A stretch of DNA of 64,000 bases from JBBEAM01 sp942491105 (GTDB lineage: Bacteria; Pseudomonadota; Alphaproteobacteria; Kiloniellales; DSM-21159): positions 62,001-126,000 of the forward strand of contig CALNZX010000003.1 in the NCBI GenBank assembly GCA_942491105.1. Reading direction: 5' to 3'. Below, piece after piece: positions 25,489 to 33,830 of this stretch. The notes under the pieces are model-generated. The model searched no databases, was not told the DNA's origin, and saw nothing but the letters and a program-made list of their open reading frames with translations. The translations under genes were made by a program, and so were the position numbers. How positions within the stretch are numbered: the first letter of the stretch is position 1; every line of letters starts with the position of its first letter.

Positions 25489-26874
25489 TCAGACGCGCTT
25501 CCAGAGCGTCCCCTCGGGGCTGTCCTCCAGGACGATCCCCCGGGCCAACAGGTCGTCGCGGATGCGGTCGGCCTCGGCGAAGTCGCGGGCCTTGCGGGCC
25601 GCGATGCGCGCCTCGATCAGGGCCTCGATCTCGGCTTCGTCGCCCGCGCCGCCGCCGTGGAACCAGGCTTCCGGGTCCTGCTGCAGCAGACCGAGCAGCG
25701 CGCCGCCGCGCAGCAGTCCCGCCTTCAGCTTGGCCTGCGCCGCCATATCCTCGGTGTTGTTCAGGGCATTGGCGATGCCATGCAGCTGGCTGAGCGCTTC
25801 GGGGGTGCTCAAGTCGTCGGACAGCGCCGCGACCATGCCAGCGATATCCGCCCCGCGCGCCGCCTCCACGGGCTCGACGCGGCGCAGCGCCTGATACAGC
25901 CGGTCGAGCTGCGCCTTGGCGGACTCGATCTTCTCGCGGGTGATGTCGAGGGGCTGGCGGTAGTGCGCCGAGAGCAGGGTCAGGCGGATCGCCTCGCCGG
26001 GAAAGCCCTCCTCCAGCAGCTCGCGCACGGTGAAGAAGTTGCCCAGCGACTTCGACATCTTCTCGCCGTTGGCGACGACATAGCCGTTGTGCATCCAGAC
26101 CTGCGCCATCTTTTCGCTGCCGTGGGCGCAGCGGCTCTGGGCGATCTCGTTCTCGTGGTGCGGGAAGATCAGGTCCTGGCCGCCGCCGTGGATGTCGAAG
26201 ACTTCGCCCAGGTGCTTCTCCGACATCGCCGAGCACTCGATGTGCCAGCCGGGGCGGCCCCGGCCCCAGGGGCTGTCCCAGCCCGGCTGCTCGTCGCTCG
26301 AGGGCTTCCACAGCACGAAGTCGGTGGGGTCCTTCTTGTAGGGCGCGACCTCGACCCGGGCGCCGGCCACCAGCTCGTCGCGCTTGTGGCCCGAAAGCTG
26401 GCCGTAGTCGGGCATCGAGGGCACGTCGAACAGCACATGCCCCTCGGCCGCGTAGGCATGGCCGCCGGCGATCAGGGTCTCGATCATGGCGATCATCTCG
26501 GCGATGTGCTGGGTCGCGCGCGGCTCCACCGTGGGCTCCAGCGCGCCCAGCGCCGCCATGTCCTGGTGAAAGGCCGCGGCGGTGCGTTCGGTCACGGACT
26601 CGATGGACTCGCCGGTCTCCTTGGCCTTGGCGATGATCTTGTCGTCGACGTCGGTGATGTTGCGCGCGTAGGTGACATGGGCCTCGCCATAGACCTGGCG
26701 CAGCAGGCGGAACAGCACGTCGAAGACCACCACCGGGCGGGCGTTGCCGATATGCGCCAGGTCGTAGACCGTCGGGCCGCAGACGTAGAGCCGGACGTTG
26801 TCCGGATCCAGGGGCACGAAGGCTTCCTTGCGGCGGGTCAGGGTGTTGTGAAACTGCAGTTTCGGGGAGGTCAT
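25489..26874 (-). CDS. cysS: Cysteinyl-tRNA synthetase
   Basis: A 461-residue class I aminoacyl-tRNA synthetase that charges tRNA-Cys. YVCGPTVYDLAHIGNARP holds the first zinc Cys and the HIGH motif. Later zinc ligands lie in IECSAMSEKHLG and FPHHENEIAQS, and the KMSKS motif in GEKMSKSLGNF. The C-terminal anticodon domain is present. ATG 26874 (MTSPKLQFHNTLTRRKEAF) is the standard start; the longer frame adds 13 residues with no support. Confidence 0.97.
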   Translation of the reverse strand: MTSPKLQFHNTLTRRKEAFVPLDPDNVRLYVCGPTVYDLAHIGNARPVVVFDVLFRLLRQVYGEAHVTYARNITDVDDKIIAKAKETGESIESVTERTAAAFHQDMAALGALEPTVEPRATQHIAEMIAMIETLIAGGHAYAAEGHVLFDVPSMPDYGQLSGHKRDELVAGARVEVAPYKKDPTDFVLWKPSSDEQPGWDSPWGRGRPGWHIECSAMSEKHLGEVFDIHGGGQDLIFPHHENEIAQSRCAHGSEKMAQVWMHNGYVVANGEKMSKSLGNFFTVRELLEEGFPGEAIRLTLLSAHYRQPLDITREKIESAKAQLDRLYQALRRVEPVEAARGADIAGMVAALSDDLSTPEALSQLHGIANALNNTEDMAAQAKLKAGLLRGGALLGLLQQDPEAWFHGGGAGDEAEIEALIEARIAARKARDFAEADRIRDDLLARGIVLEDSPEGTLWKRV

Positions 26875-27164
26875 AACGGCGGTCCAATGCGATGATGGCG
26901 GTGACGAAGGCACGGGTGGCGGCTCGGCCCTTCAAGGGCCGCCAAAGCCGTCAACATCGCGTGGTCAAGCGCGTCATTCCGTCATCCCCTCGCTGCAGCC
27001 AGGGTTATCGCGGAGCGCGGCGGAGGGGTCAAGGGCGGCGGACCGGAATGGTCATAGCCCTGCCAATCAAGAGCCGCTGCGCCTGAAATAGCTTTCCCGC
27101 TGCGGCGGGGGCGTTTCTGGCGCATAGTTGCCCTCTGCGTTCTCACTACGGAGGAGATCAAGGG

Positions 27165-28328
27165 ATGTCGGTACGATCGCGCTCCCTCGGCGTTTTGCTG
27201 GCCTGCGGCACCCTCGCGGCGCTCCTGCCTCCCGCCACCGCCGAGGAGGACTACTACCCCCCTCGCGACTGGTCGATAGAGTCCGAAGGCAAGATGAACA
27301 TCTCCGGGTTCCTGTTCCGGGACATGAACCGCAACGGCATCTACGACCTGCCAGACCGGCCGATGGAGGACATCGCCGTCGAGATGACCGGGCCGCGCGG
27401 AGAGCACCGCATCCAGCGGACCAACTCCAACGGCTTCGCCAACTTCTCGATGTCTAAGCACAATGATAAGGCCTACATCACCGAGCCTGGCGACTACGCC
27501 TTCGATGTGATCGTTCCCGAGGGCTGGTCGGTGACCACCGGCAACAAGCTTCAGGTCAAGTCCTTCCGTTTCCTGCCGGGAGCCGTCGGCGACATGATCG
27601 CCGATCCGCCCTTCGTCGCCGTCGGGCTGGTGCAGGATCTCAGGGTTTTCGGCAAGCTCCCGCAGGCCAGCGCCGGTACGGCCCTCACCCTGGAGAGCGC
27701 AAGCGCGCAGCGCGAGGTGGAGCTGCAAGCCGACGGCAGCTTCTCGGCCGCGCTCGAGCAGGGCGACTGGACGCTGAGGCTGCGCGACGGCGCCAGCGGC
27801 GCGACCGTGACGCGCAGCTTTCCCGTCGGCGACAATCCAGTGCAGGTCTCAAGGCTGCTGTTCGGGGACCTGGAGCCTCTGCCAGCCCCGCCGCGGCTGG
27901 TCGATTTCGAGGATGTCACCGACAAAAGCATCCGCGAGATGCCGAACGGCGTCGGCGGCCTGTCCTGGTGGAACTTCGTCGCCCTGGAAGTGGCCATCGC
28001 CTACACCAACAACGCGATGTCGGGCCACTATGTCGCCTACAACAGCTCGGGACACCCGGCCCGCATCTATCACGACGAACCCTTCGATTTCGTCGGCGGG
28101 AATTTCGGCGTTGCCTGGAGCCGCGCCAATGGGGAGACCCTGCAGCTGCGCGGCTGGCGCGGCGAGGAACTGGTCTACGAGGACAGCATCACCCTGTCCT
28201 ATCTCGGCCCCATCTGGTTCGCCGCCGATTACCGCGGCATCACCCGGCTGGACCTGCAGACCGAACACTACTGGCAGTTCGTCAGCGACGATCTGGTCTT
28301 TCGCGTCGCGCCGCCGGCGGCAGAGTAA
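27165..28328 (+). CDS. Exported protein with SdrD B-like domain
   Basis: A 387-residue protein with a signal peptide (RSLGVLLACGTLAALLPPATA) and ribosome site GGAGGAGATCAAGG. Residues about 45-125 resemble the Ca-binding prealbumin-like B repeat of SdrD/Cna surface proteins: GFLFRDMNRNGIYDLPDRPM with acidic loop residues, then the closing strands. The C-terminal half (about 255-380) contains a ConA/jelly-roll-like pattern (VDFEDVT, YNSSGHPARIYHDEPFDFVGG, WRGEELVYEDS). It could be a periplasmic or surface binding protein. It converges on two repeat-protein genes that also carry signal peptides. Function unknown. Confidence 0.72.
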   Translation: MSVRSRSLGVLLACGTLAALLPPATAEEDYYPPRDWSIESEGKMNISGFLFRDMNRNGIYDLPDRPMEDIAVEMTGPRGEHRIQRTNSNGFANFSMSKHNDKAYITEPGDYAFDVIVPEGWSVTTGNKLQVKSFRFLPGAVGDMIADPPFVAVGLVQDLRVFGKLPQASAGTALTLESASAQREVELQADGSFSAALEQGDWTLRLRDGASGATVTRSFPVGDNPVQVSRLLFGDLEPLPAPPRLVDFEDVTDKSIREMPNGVGGLSWWNFVALEVAIAYTNNAMSGHYVAYNSSGHPARIYHDEPFDFVGGNFGVAWSRANGETLQLRGWRGEELVYEDSITLSYLGPIWFAADYRGITRLDLQTEHYWQFVSDDLVFRVAPPAAE

Positions 28329-28345
28329 CGCCGAGGCGCGCAGGA

Positions 28346-28735
28346 TCAGTCGAACCCGGTTCCCTGATTCTGGCCTTGGGTCGCACCCTGCTGGCCCTGA
28401 TTCTGGCCCTGATCGCTGCCCTGATCGCTGCCTTGGTCACTTCCCTGGTCGCTGCCTTGATCGCTGCCCTGGTCGCTGCCTTGCTCACTCCCCTGGTCTT
28501 GTCCCTGGGTCTGACCTTGGGACTGACCCTGGCTGTCGCTTTCGCTGCCCGGTTCATTCTGCCGAATGGTGTCGCCGGGCACGCTCTCGCTGCCTCTCGT
28601 ATCGATGGCCAGCTGAACCGCGCCGGCCGGTTCTGATGTCGCAAGCGCTGCGAAGGCGGCCAGCGCGACAAGGCCTGGCAGCGACCATGTCATGCTGAAA
28701 AACGGCGATTGAATCGGTCTATCGATTTGAAACAT
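28346..28735 (-). CDS. Exported SDQG-repeat low-complexity protein
   Basis: A 129-residue protein: signal peptide (LPGLVALAAFAALATSEPAGA), a short unique part, then a Gln/Gly/Ser/Asp-rich tail with about seven GS(D/E)Q units and a QNQGQQGATQGQNQG end. The start may be ATG 28735 (preceded by GGGGGT) or ATG 28693. The tail is acidic, disordered and could bind cations or form a matrix. It lies downstream of the FecR-type Gly-Gln protein on the same strand, suggesting related roles. No catalytic motif. Confidence 0.6.
   Translation of the reverse strand: MFQIDRPIQSPFFSMTWSLPGLVALAAFAALATSEPAGAVQLAIDTRGSESVPGDTIRQNEPGSESDSQGQSQGQTQGQDQGSEQGSDQGSDQGSDQGSDQGSDQGSDQGQNQGQQGATQGQNQGTGFD
28408..28495. 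repeat. 12-bp tandem repeat encoding GSDQ units
   Basis: Imperfect units of the type CCCTGATCGCTG / CCTTGGTCACTT repeat about seven times. The 12-base period keeps frame and encodes the GS(D/E)Q tail of the small exported protein. Confidence 0.8.
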
Positions 28736-29064
28736 GCTGTACCCCCAGTCATGGACTCATAAGGGTTAAACGGCCACCAAGGGCCGTGCGGAAACGCGCT
28801 TTTCTAAAATTCAGCTTGTGAGCGGAGTAACGGACTTCGAGCAACCGGCTCTGTTCCGCGCACAGGCCCGCATCAGGGCATGCTATTTGCCCACGCTCAA
28901 ATTAAGTTGAGCGAATATTGTGATATTTCTCCCAGGTAGGGAGAGAGTCAAGATTCCAGGCAAGAAGTTCTTGGCGCCTTTTGCGGTTCACTTGTGCCCA
29001 GCGGAGACCCGCTCGCGCAGCTTCTTCGACCGCGATCCGCCGCCCGGGACTGGGCCGAGAGCGC
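28736..29064. other. Intergenic region with operator-like dyads
   Basis: Between the two repeat-protein genes no convincing gene is seen. CGCTCAA (28894-28900) and TTGAGCG (28907-28913) form a dyad with a six-base spacer, and AATAT (28914-28918) with ATATT (28923-28927) form a second one directly next to it. They lie about 160 bases upstream of the SDQG gene and could be a regulator site. Confidence 0.4.
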
Positions 29065-29084
29065 CTAAGCACCCTGGCCTTGAC

Positions 29085-29560
29085 CCCCTGGCCCTGGCCT
29101 TGCCCCTGGCCCTGGCCTTGCCCCTGGCCTTGACCTATGCCCTGTCCCTGGCCTTGTCCCTGACCCTGGCCTTGACCTTGCTTGACCTTGTCCCTGGCCT
29201 TGTCCCTGACCTTGGCCTTGTCCCTGACCCTGGCCTTGTCCCTGACCCTGGCCTTGTCCCTGACCTGGCCTTGGCCCTGCCCTGGCCTTGTCCCTGACCC
29301 TGGCCTTGTCCCTGACCCTGGCCTTGTCCCTGACCCTGGCCTTGTCCCTGACCCTGGCCTTGTCCCTGACCCTGGCCTTGTCCCTGACCCTGGCCTTGTC
29401 CCTGACCCTGGCCTTGTCCCTGACCCTGGCCTTGTCCCTGACCTTGGCCTTGTCCCTGACCCTGGCCTTGTCCCTGACCCTGGCCTTGTCCCTGACCCTG
29501 GCCTTGTCCCTGACCCTGGCCTTGTCCCTGACCTTGGCCTTGTCCCTGACCTTGGCTCGC
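29085..29560. repeat. 18-bp tandem repeat coding for Gly-Gln runs
   Basis: The plus-strand unit CCTTGTCCCTGACCCTGG (18 bases) recurs with few changes; about 14-15 units between 29288 and 29555 are in register. The minus strand reads (GQ)3 per unit. Three indels (about 29261-29285, 29171-29190, 29083-29088) shift the frame. Confidence 0.9.
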
Positions 29561-30397
29561 TCCGGGGCCTGGACCGGGACCGGGGCCTGGAGCACCCGGC
29601 CCGACGCCGGGCCCTTGCCCCTGTCCACCGCCGCCATCCGAACTGCCCGCGCTTGCCGAGGACGTGGAAGACGGCGCGGCTGGAGCGGCGGGAGCGGCCG
29701 GGGCGGCGGCGGAGGATCCGCCGGAACCGCCTACGCTGCAGAGGAAGTTGTCACGCGCCAGCCAGCAGCCGAAATCCTTGATTCCCTTGGGCGCGGTCAG
29801 CAGAGCCAGCTTCTCGGAGGAACGCGGCACCGCGACATACTGATTGGGCGCTACGTTCACTTTTTCATTGCTGGCGCGGCTGGTGACGTCGACGAGGCCG
29901 GAAACCGTGCCGATCACCGTCGTTCCGTCGGGCTCCTGGCGAATAATGAAATCCGTGCCCCGCACCCCGATCACCGAGGTCGTGGTGGCGAAGCGCACCT
30001 TCTCCGCGCCCTCTCCATTGGAAAAGAAGCGAAACACCCCCTTGCCCAGGTTAACCAGCTGGCCGGTGCCGCCGCCTTCGCCTGAGTAGAGGAACTGATC
30101 CACCGTCGCGGTGCTGTTGGCGCCCAGGTTGAACGAGGTTCCGTCGAGGAAAATCACCGTCAATCCGCCCTCGGCGACGGTTTCCAGCGCGTCGTTGCGT
30201 ATGATCTGATCCGTGGCGAGGAGCGCCCTGCGATCCGCCTCGGGCGCCGTGCCGTAAGCGCCGAGAATAACCGTTTCTACGGAACCGACCGCTTCTTCTG
30301 CATTTGCATTTTCTATTACGATAGCCTGAAGTAAAAATATACTAACAAAAAGTATTCCGTATTTTTTATTCCCCAAAGTGCGTGCCCCCACGATCAT
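29135..30397 (-). CDS. FecR-domain protein with long Gly-Gln repeat tail (frame-shifted near the end)
   Basis: A 420-residue protein as read. Residues 1-33 form a signal peptide. Residues about 40-200 are a FecR domain (GGLTVIFLDGTSFNLGANSTATVDQF, RFATTTSVIGVRGTDFII, shown in blocks), known from envelope stress and adhesin-linked proteins rather than only the iron regulator. A Cys pair (FGCWLARDNFLCSV), an Ala/Pro/Ser linker and a Gly/Pro hinge lead into (QG)n. Near 29270 a two-base loss changes the frame to RAKARSGTRPGSG; the Gly-Gln code continues in other frames down to GQGQGA and a TAG at 29065. The first 80 coding bases are AT-rich, unlike the rest. Confidence 0.7.
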   Translation of the reverse strand: MIVGARTLGNKKYGILFVSIFLLQAIVIENANAEEAVGSVETVILGAYGTAPEADRRALLATDQIIRNDALETVAEGGLTVIFLDGTSFNLGANSTATVDQFLYSGEGGGTGQLVNLGKGVFRFFSNGEGAEKVRFATTTSVIGVRGTDFIIRQEPDGTTVIGTVSGLVDVTSRASNEKVNVAPNQYVAVPRSSEKLALLTAPKGIKDFGCWLARDNFLCSVGGSGGSSAAAPAAPAAPAAPSSTSSASAGSSDGGGGQGQGPGVGPGAPGPGPGPGPGASQGQGQGQGQGQGQGQGQGQGQGQGQGQGQGQGQGQGQGQGQGQGQGQGQGQGQGQGQGQGQGQGQGQGQGQGQGQGQGQGQGQGQGQGQGQGRAKARSGTRPGSGTRPGSGTRPRSGTRPGTRSSKVKARVRDKARDRA

Positions 30398-30643
30398 TTT
30401 TAGAATTATTTGAGTCTGAGGAAGTTTTATATCACATTTTACTGAATTCTTTGATTCTTTGATTTCTCTTATGAAGATTCTACTTTTCTATTACTTATTA
30501 GTTATTTGACATGAAAAGGCGATTTTATTTGGATGTAAAGTATTGTTTTGAATGCTATCTGCGCGCGCAAGTCCACGGCCCGCTGTCAGCGGCAGCTGGC
30601 CTGGAGGACGCCCAAAGCTTGCGGGAAAGGAAAGAACGAGGCG
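30398..30643. other. AT-rich intergenic region upstream of the FecR-domain gene
   Basis: This stretch and the first part of the FecR gene (about 30300-30560) are strongly AT-rich within very GC-rich DNA. On the minus strand GTGATATAAAAC (near 30430) could supply a -10. A 66-codon plus-strand frame from 30511 has no ribosome site and runs into gltX, so it is not taken as a gene. Confidence 0.5.
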
Positions 30644-31978
30644 CTAGGCGGTCTCGCCGCTCAGCCGGCGCAGGGACCTCTCGCGCCCGATCAGCGGCAG
30701 CAGGGTCTTGAGTTCCGGGCCCTGTTCGCGGCCGGTCAGCGCCAGGCGCAGGGGGTGGAACAGGGCCTTGCCCTTGCGCCCGGTCTTTTCCTTCACCGCC
30801 CCGGTCCAGGCGCCCCAGGTGGTCTCGTCCCAGGGTTCCGGCGGCAGCAGGCCGGCCGCCTCGGCGAGAAAGCCCGCATCCTCGATCGCCGGGGCGACGG
30901 CGCGGCGGCAGACCGCGTGCCATTCCAGGGCGTCGTCGCGCCGGCTCAGATTGGAGCGCACCGCCAGCCACAGCGCCTCGTCGAAATCGCCGAGTCCGCG
31001 CGCTTCCAGCCAGGGCTGAACCGCCGCGTAGGGCTGGATGTGCAGCAGCTTGGCATTCAGCGCCCAAAGCTCCTCGCTGGAAAACTTCGGCGTCGCCCGT
31101 CCGAAGCGCTCCACGGCATAGCCCTCGGCCAGGTCCGCCACGCTCAGCTTGGGTTCGATCGGGTCCGGGGTGCCGAGCCGCGCCAGATAGGAATTCAGCG
31201 TCATCGGCTCCAGACCCTCGGCCCGCAGGCTTTCCAGAGTCAGGCTGCCGAGGCGCTTCGACAGGCTCTCGCCGGCCGCCCCCACCAGCAGCGGAAAGTG
31301 CCCGAAGCGGGGCAGATCGCCGCCCAGTGCCTGAATGATCTGGATCTGCACCGCGGTGTTGGTGACGTGATCCTCGCCGCGCAGCACGTCGGTGATGCCC
31401 AGCTCGATATCGTCGACCACCGACGGCAGGGTGTAGAGATAGCTGCCGTCGGCGCGGATCAGGATCGGATCCGAGAGATGCTCGCCGGAGAAGCTCTGCG
31501 CGCCCCGCGCCAGATCCTCCCAGCCCACGCTGTCGGAAGCCAGCTTGAAGCGCCAGTGCGGCTTGCGGCCCTGGGCCTCCAGCGACTGGCGCTCCTCCGC
31601 GCTCAGATGCAGCGCCTCGCGGTCGTAGAGCGGCGGGCGCCCGGATTTTAGCTGCAGGCGGCGCTTGAGCTCCAGCTCCTCGGCGGTCTCGTAGCAGGGA
31701 TAGAGCCGCCCCGCCGCCTTCAGGGTCTCGGCCGCCGCGTCGTAGCGCGCGAGCCGCGCCGACTGGCGCTCCAGCTCGTCCCATTCCAGGCCGAGCCAGG
31801 CGAGATCCTCCCGGATCGCCGCCGCGAAAACCTCGCGCGAGCGCTCCGTATCGGTATCGTCGAGGCGCAGCAGAACCCGGCCGCCGCCCTGCCTGGCGTG
31901 CAGCCAATTGAGCAGCGCCATGCGGGCATTGCCGACGTGCAGCTTTCCGGTCGGACTGGGCGCGAAGCGGAGCTTCAT
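30644..31978 (-). CDS. gltX: Glutamyl-tRNA synthetase, short form
   Basis: A 444-residue class I synthetase that attaches glutamate to tRNA. FAPSPTGKLHVGNARMALLNW has HVGN in place of HIGH, and ESLSKRLGSL is the KMSKS-equivalent. LLRLDDTDTERSRE and LPSVVDDIELGITDVLRGEDH are GluRS signatures. Many alphaproteobacteria have two GluRS genes, one of them serving tRNA-Gln for the amidotransferase route; which type this is cannot be told here. It starts 3 bases after the nadE stop, so the two form an operon. Confidence 0.93.
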   Translation of the reverse strand: MKLRFAPSPTGKLHVGNARMALLNWLHARQGGGRVLLRLDDTDTERSREVFAAAIREDLAWLGLEWDELERQSARLARYDAAAETLKAAGRLYPCYETAEELELKRRLQLKSGRPPLYDREALHLSAEERQSLEAQGRKPHWRFKLASDSVGWEDLARGAQSFSGEHLSDPILIRADGSYLYTLPSVVDDIELGITDVLRGEDHVTNTAVQIQIIQALGGDLPRFGHFPLLVGAAGESLSKRLGSLTLESLRAEGLEPMTLNSYLARLGTPDPIEPKLSVADLAEGYAVERFGRATPKFSSEELWALNAKLLHIQPYAAVQPWLEARGLGDFDEALWLAVRSNLSRRDDALEWHAVCRRAVAPAIEDAGFLAEAAGLLPPEPWDETTWGAWTGAVKEKTGRKGKALFHPLRLALTGREQGPELKTLLPLIGRERSLRRLSGETA

Positions 31979-31981
31979 GGT

Positions 31982-33667
31982 CTAAGAGGGACCCTTGAAT
32001 GCGTTGGTGATGGGATAGCGGCGGTCGCGGCCGAAGGAGCGCCGGGTCAGCTTGACCCCCGGCGGCGCCTGACGGCGCTTATACTCGGCATTCTCCAGCA
32101 TCCGCCAGACACGATTGACCAAGCCGCGGTCGTGGCCGCGCGCGGCGATGGCGTCGACGCCCTGCTCGCCCTCGATCAGGCCGCGCAGGATGTCGTCGAG
32201 CGCGTCATAGGGCGGCAGGGAATCCTGGTCGGTCTGGTCGGGCTTCAACTCGGCCGAGGGCGGCTTGGTGATGATCCGCTCGGGGATCACCCGTCCCTCC
32301 GGGCCCTTGGCGCCGTCCGGGCGCGTCTGGTTGCGCCAGCGCGACAGCTCGAAGACCGTGGTCTTGTAAACGTCCTTCAGCACCGAATAGCCGCCGCACA
32401 TGTCGCCGTAGAGCGTGGCGTAGCCGACCGACATCTCCGACTTGTTGCCGGTCGACAGCACCATGTGGCCCAGCGCGTTGGACAGACCCATCAGCAGGAT
32501 ACCGCGGGAACGGGCCTGCACGTTTTCCAGCATCAGCCCGGTGTCGGCGCCGTTCATCAGCGGCTCGAGCATCCCCGCGAAGGCCTGCATCGCCGGCTCG
32601 ATGGCGACGCTATCGAGCCGCGCGCCGAGCAGTTCGGCGCAGGCGGCGGCATCCTCCAGGCTATCCTGGCTGGTATAGGGCGAGGGCATCATCACGCAGT
32701 GCAGCTTTTCCGGCCCCAGGGCGTCGACGGCGACGGCGGCGGAAAGCGCGGAGTCGATGCCGCCGGACAGGCCGATCAGCACGCCGGGAAAGCCGTTCTT
32801 GGTGACATAGTCGGCGAGCCCCAGACACATCGCCCGGTAGAGCGCCTCCAGCCCCTCGGGCGGCGGGGTCCGGGCGCTTTCCGCGCAGCGCCAGGCCTCG
32901 CCGTCGCGCGCCCAGGCCGTGACCGCGAGGCTTTCCTCGTAGGACGGCAGCTGGGCCGCCAGACCGCAGTCGGCATTGAGCACGAAGGAGGCGCCGTCGA
33001 AGACCAGCTCGTCCTGGCCGCCGACCTGATTGACGTAGATCAGCGGCAGGCCGGACTCGGTGACCCGCCGCACCGCCAACTGCAGGCGCTCGTCCTGCTT
33101 GTCGCTTTCGAAGGGGCTGCCGTTGAGCACGACCAGGATCTCGGCGCCGGATTCCTCCAGGCATTCGGTGACCTCGGCGGTCCACATGTCCTCGCAGATC
33201 ATGACGCCGAGGCGCACGCCGCGGAAATTGACCGGCCCGGGCAGGGGTCCGGCCTTGAACACCCGCAGCTCGTCGAAGACGCCGTAGTTCGGCAGGTCCC
33301 ACTTGTAGCGCACGGCCTGGATCTCGCCCGCGTCGAGCAGCAGGACCGCGTTGTAGACCTGACCGCGCAGCGGCGGCGCGATCTGCGCCGCGTCGCTCCA
33401 GGGGCAGCCGATCAGCAGCGCCGGCCCGCCATCGGCGGTCTCCGCCGCCAGCGCCTCGACCGCCGCCCGGGCGCGCTCGAGAAAGGCCGGCTTGAGCACC
33501 AGATCCTCCGGCGGATAGCCGCTGACCACCAGCTCCGTGGCGACCAGCAAATCGGCGCCCTGCCCGGCCGCCGCGCGGCGCGCCGCGCGCAGTTTCTCGA
33601 CATTGGCGTCGAGCGCGCCAACGGTCGGATTGAGCTGGGCCAGGGCAAGGGTCAGGGAATCGGTCAT
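31982..33667 (-). CDS. nadE: Glutamine-dependent NAD+ synthetase
   Basis: A 561-residue two-domain enzyme making NAD from deamido-NAD, ATP and glutamine. The N-terminal nitrilase-type glutaminase has its triad in TELVVSGYPPEDLV (Glu), RYKWDLPNYGVFDE (Lys) and GVMICEDMW (Cys). The C-terminal synthetase has the ATP P-loop GLSGGIDSALSAAVA, followed by LSTGNKSEMSVGYATLYGD. ATG 33667 (MTDSLTLALAQLNP) starts the first strand; an upstream extension of 29 residues has no support. The pncB gene for NAD salvage lies 2.4 kb away. Confidence 0.96.
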   Translation of the reverse strand: MTDSLTLALAQLNPTVGALDANVEKLRAARRAAAGQGADLLVATELVVSGYPPEDLVLKPAFLERARAAVEALAAETADGGPALLIGCPWSDAAQIAPPLRGQVYNAVLLLDAGEIQAVRYKWDLPNYGVFDELRVFKAGPLPGPVNFRGVRLGVMICEDMWTAEVTECLEESGAEILVVLNGSPFESDKQDERLQLAVRRVTESGLPLIYVNQVGGQDELVFDGASFVLNADCGLAAQLPSYEESLAVTAWARDGEAWRCAESARTPPPEGLEALYRAMCLGLADYVTKNGFPGVLIGLSGGIDSALSAAVAVDALGPEKLHCVMMPSPYTSQDSLEDAAACAELLGARLDSVAIEPAMQAFAGMLEPLMNGADTGLMLENVQARSRGILLMGLSNALGHMVLSTGNKSEMSVGYATLYGDMCGGYSVLKDVYKTTVFELSRWRNQTRPDGAKGPEGRVIPERIITKPPSAELKPDQTDQDSLPPYDALDDILRGLIEGEQGVDAIAARGHDRGLVNRVWRMLENAEYKRRQAPPGVKLTRRSFGRDRRYPITNAFKGPS

Positions 33668-33830
33668 ACCCCGCCTAGATACGCCGCAGCCGCGCGCAGG
33701 GCAAGGCATGCAGCCTTTTAAGGCGGGACTCCGCGCTTTGTCAGATAACCGCAACTCATTGGCCTGATGCCGATAGACGGCCAGATCGCCGCGGGCTAAC
33801 CTGCGCGTTCAATCCTTTCAGAGACGAACC

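Noticed and set aside
29085..29560. Regular 18-bp repeat that could be taken for a CRISPR array
   Set aside because: There are no variable spacers; units abut and code Gly-Gln. No cas genes are in the window.
30511..30711. 66-codon plus-strand frame in the AT-rich gap
   Set aside because: It lacks a ribosome site, its second half is the antisense of gltX and has no protein character.
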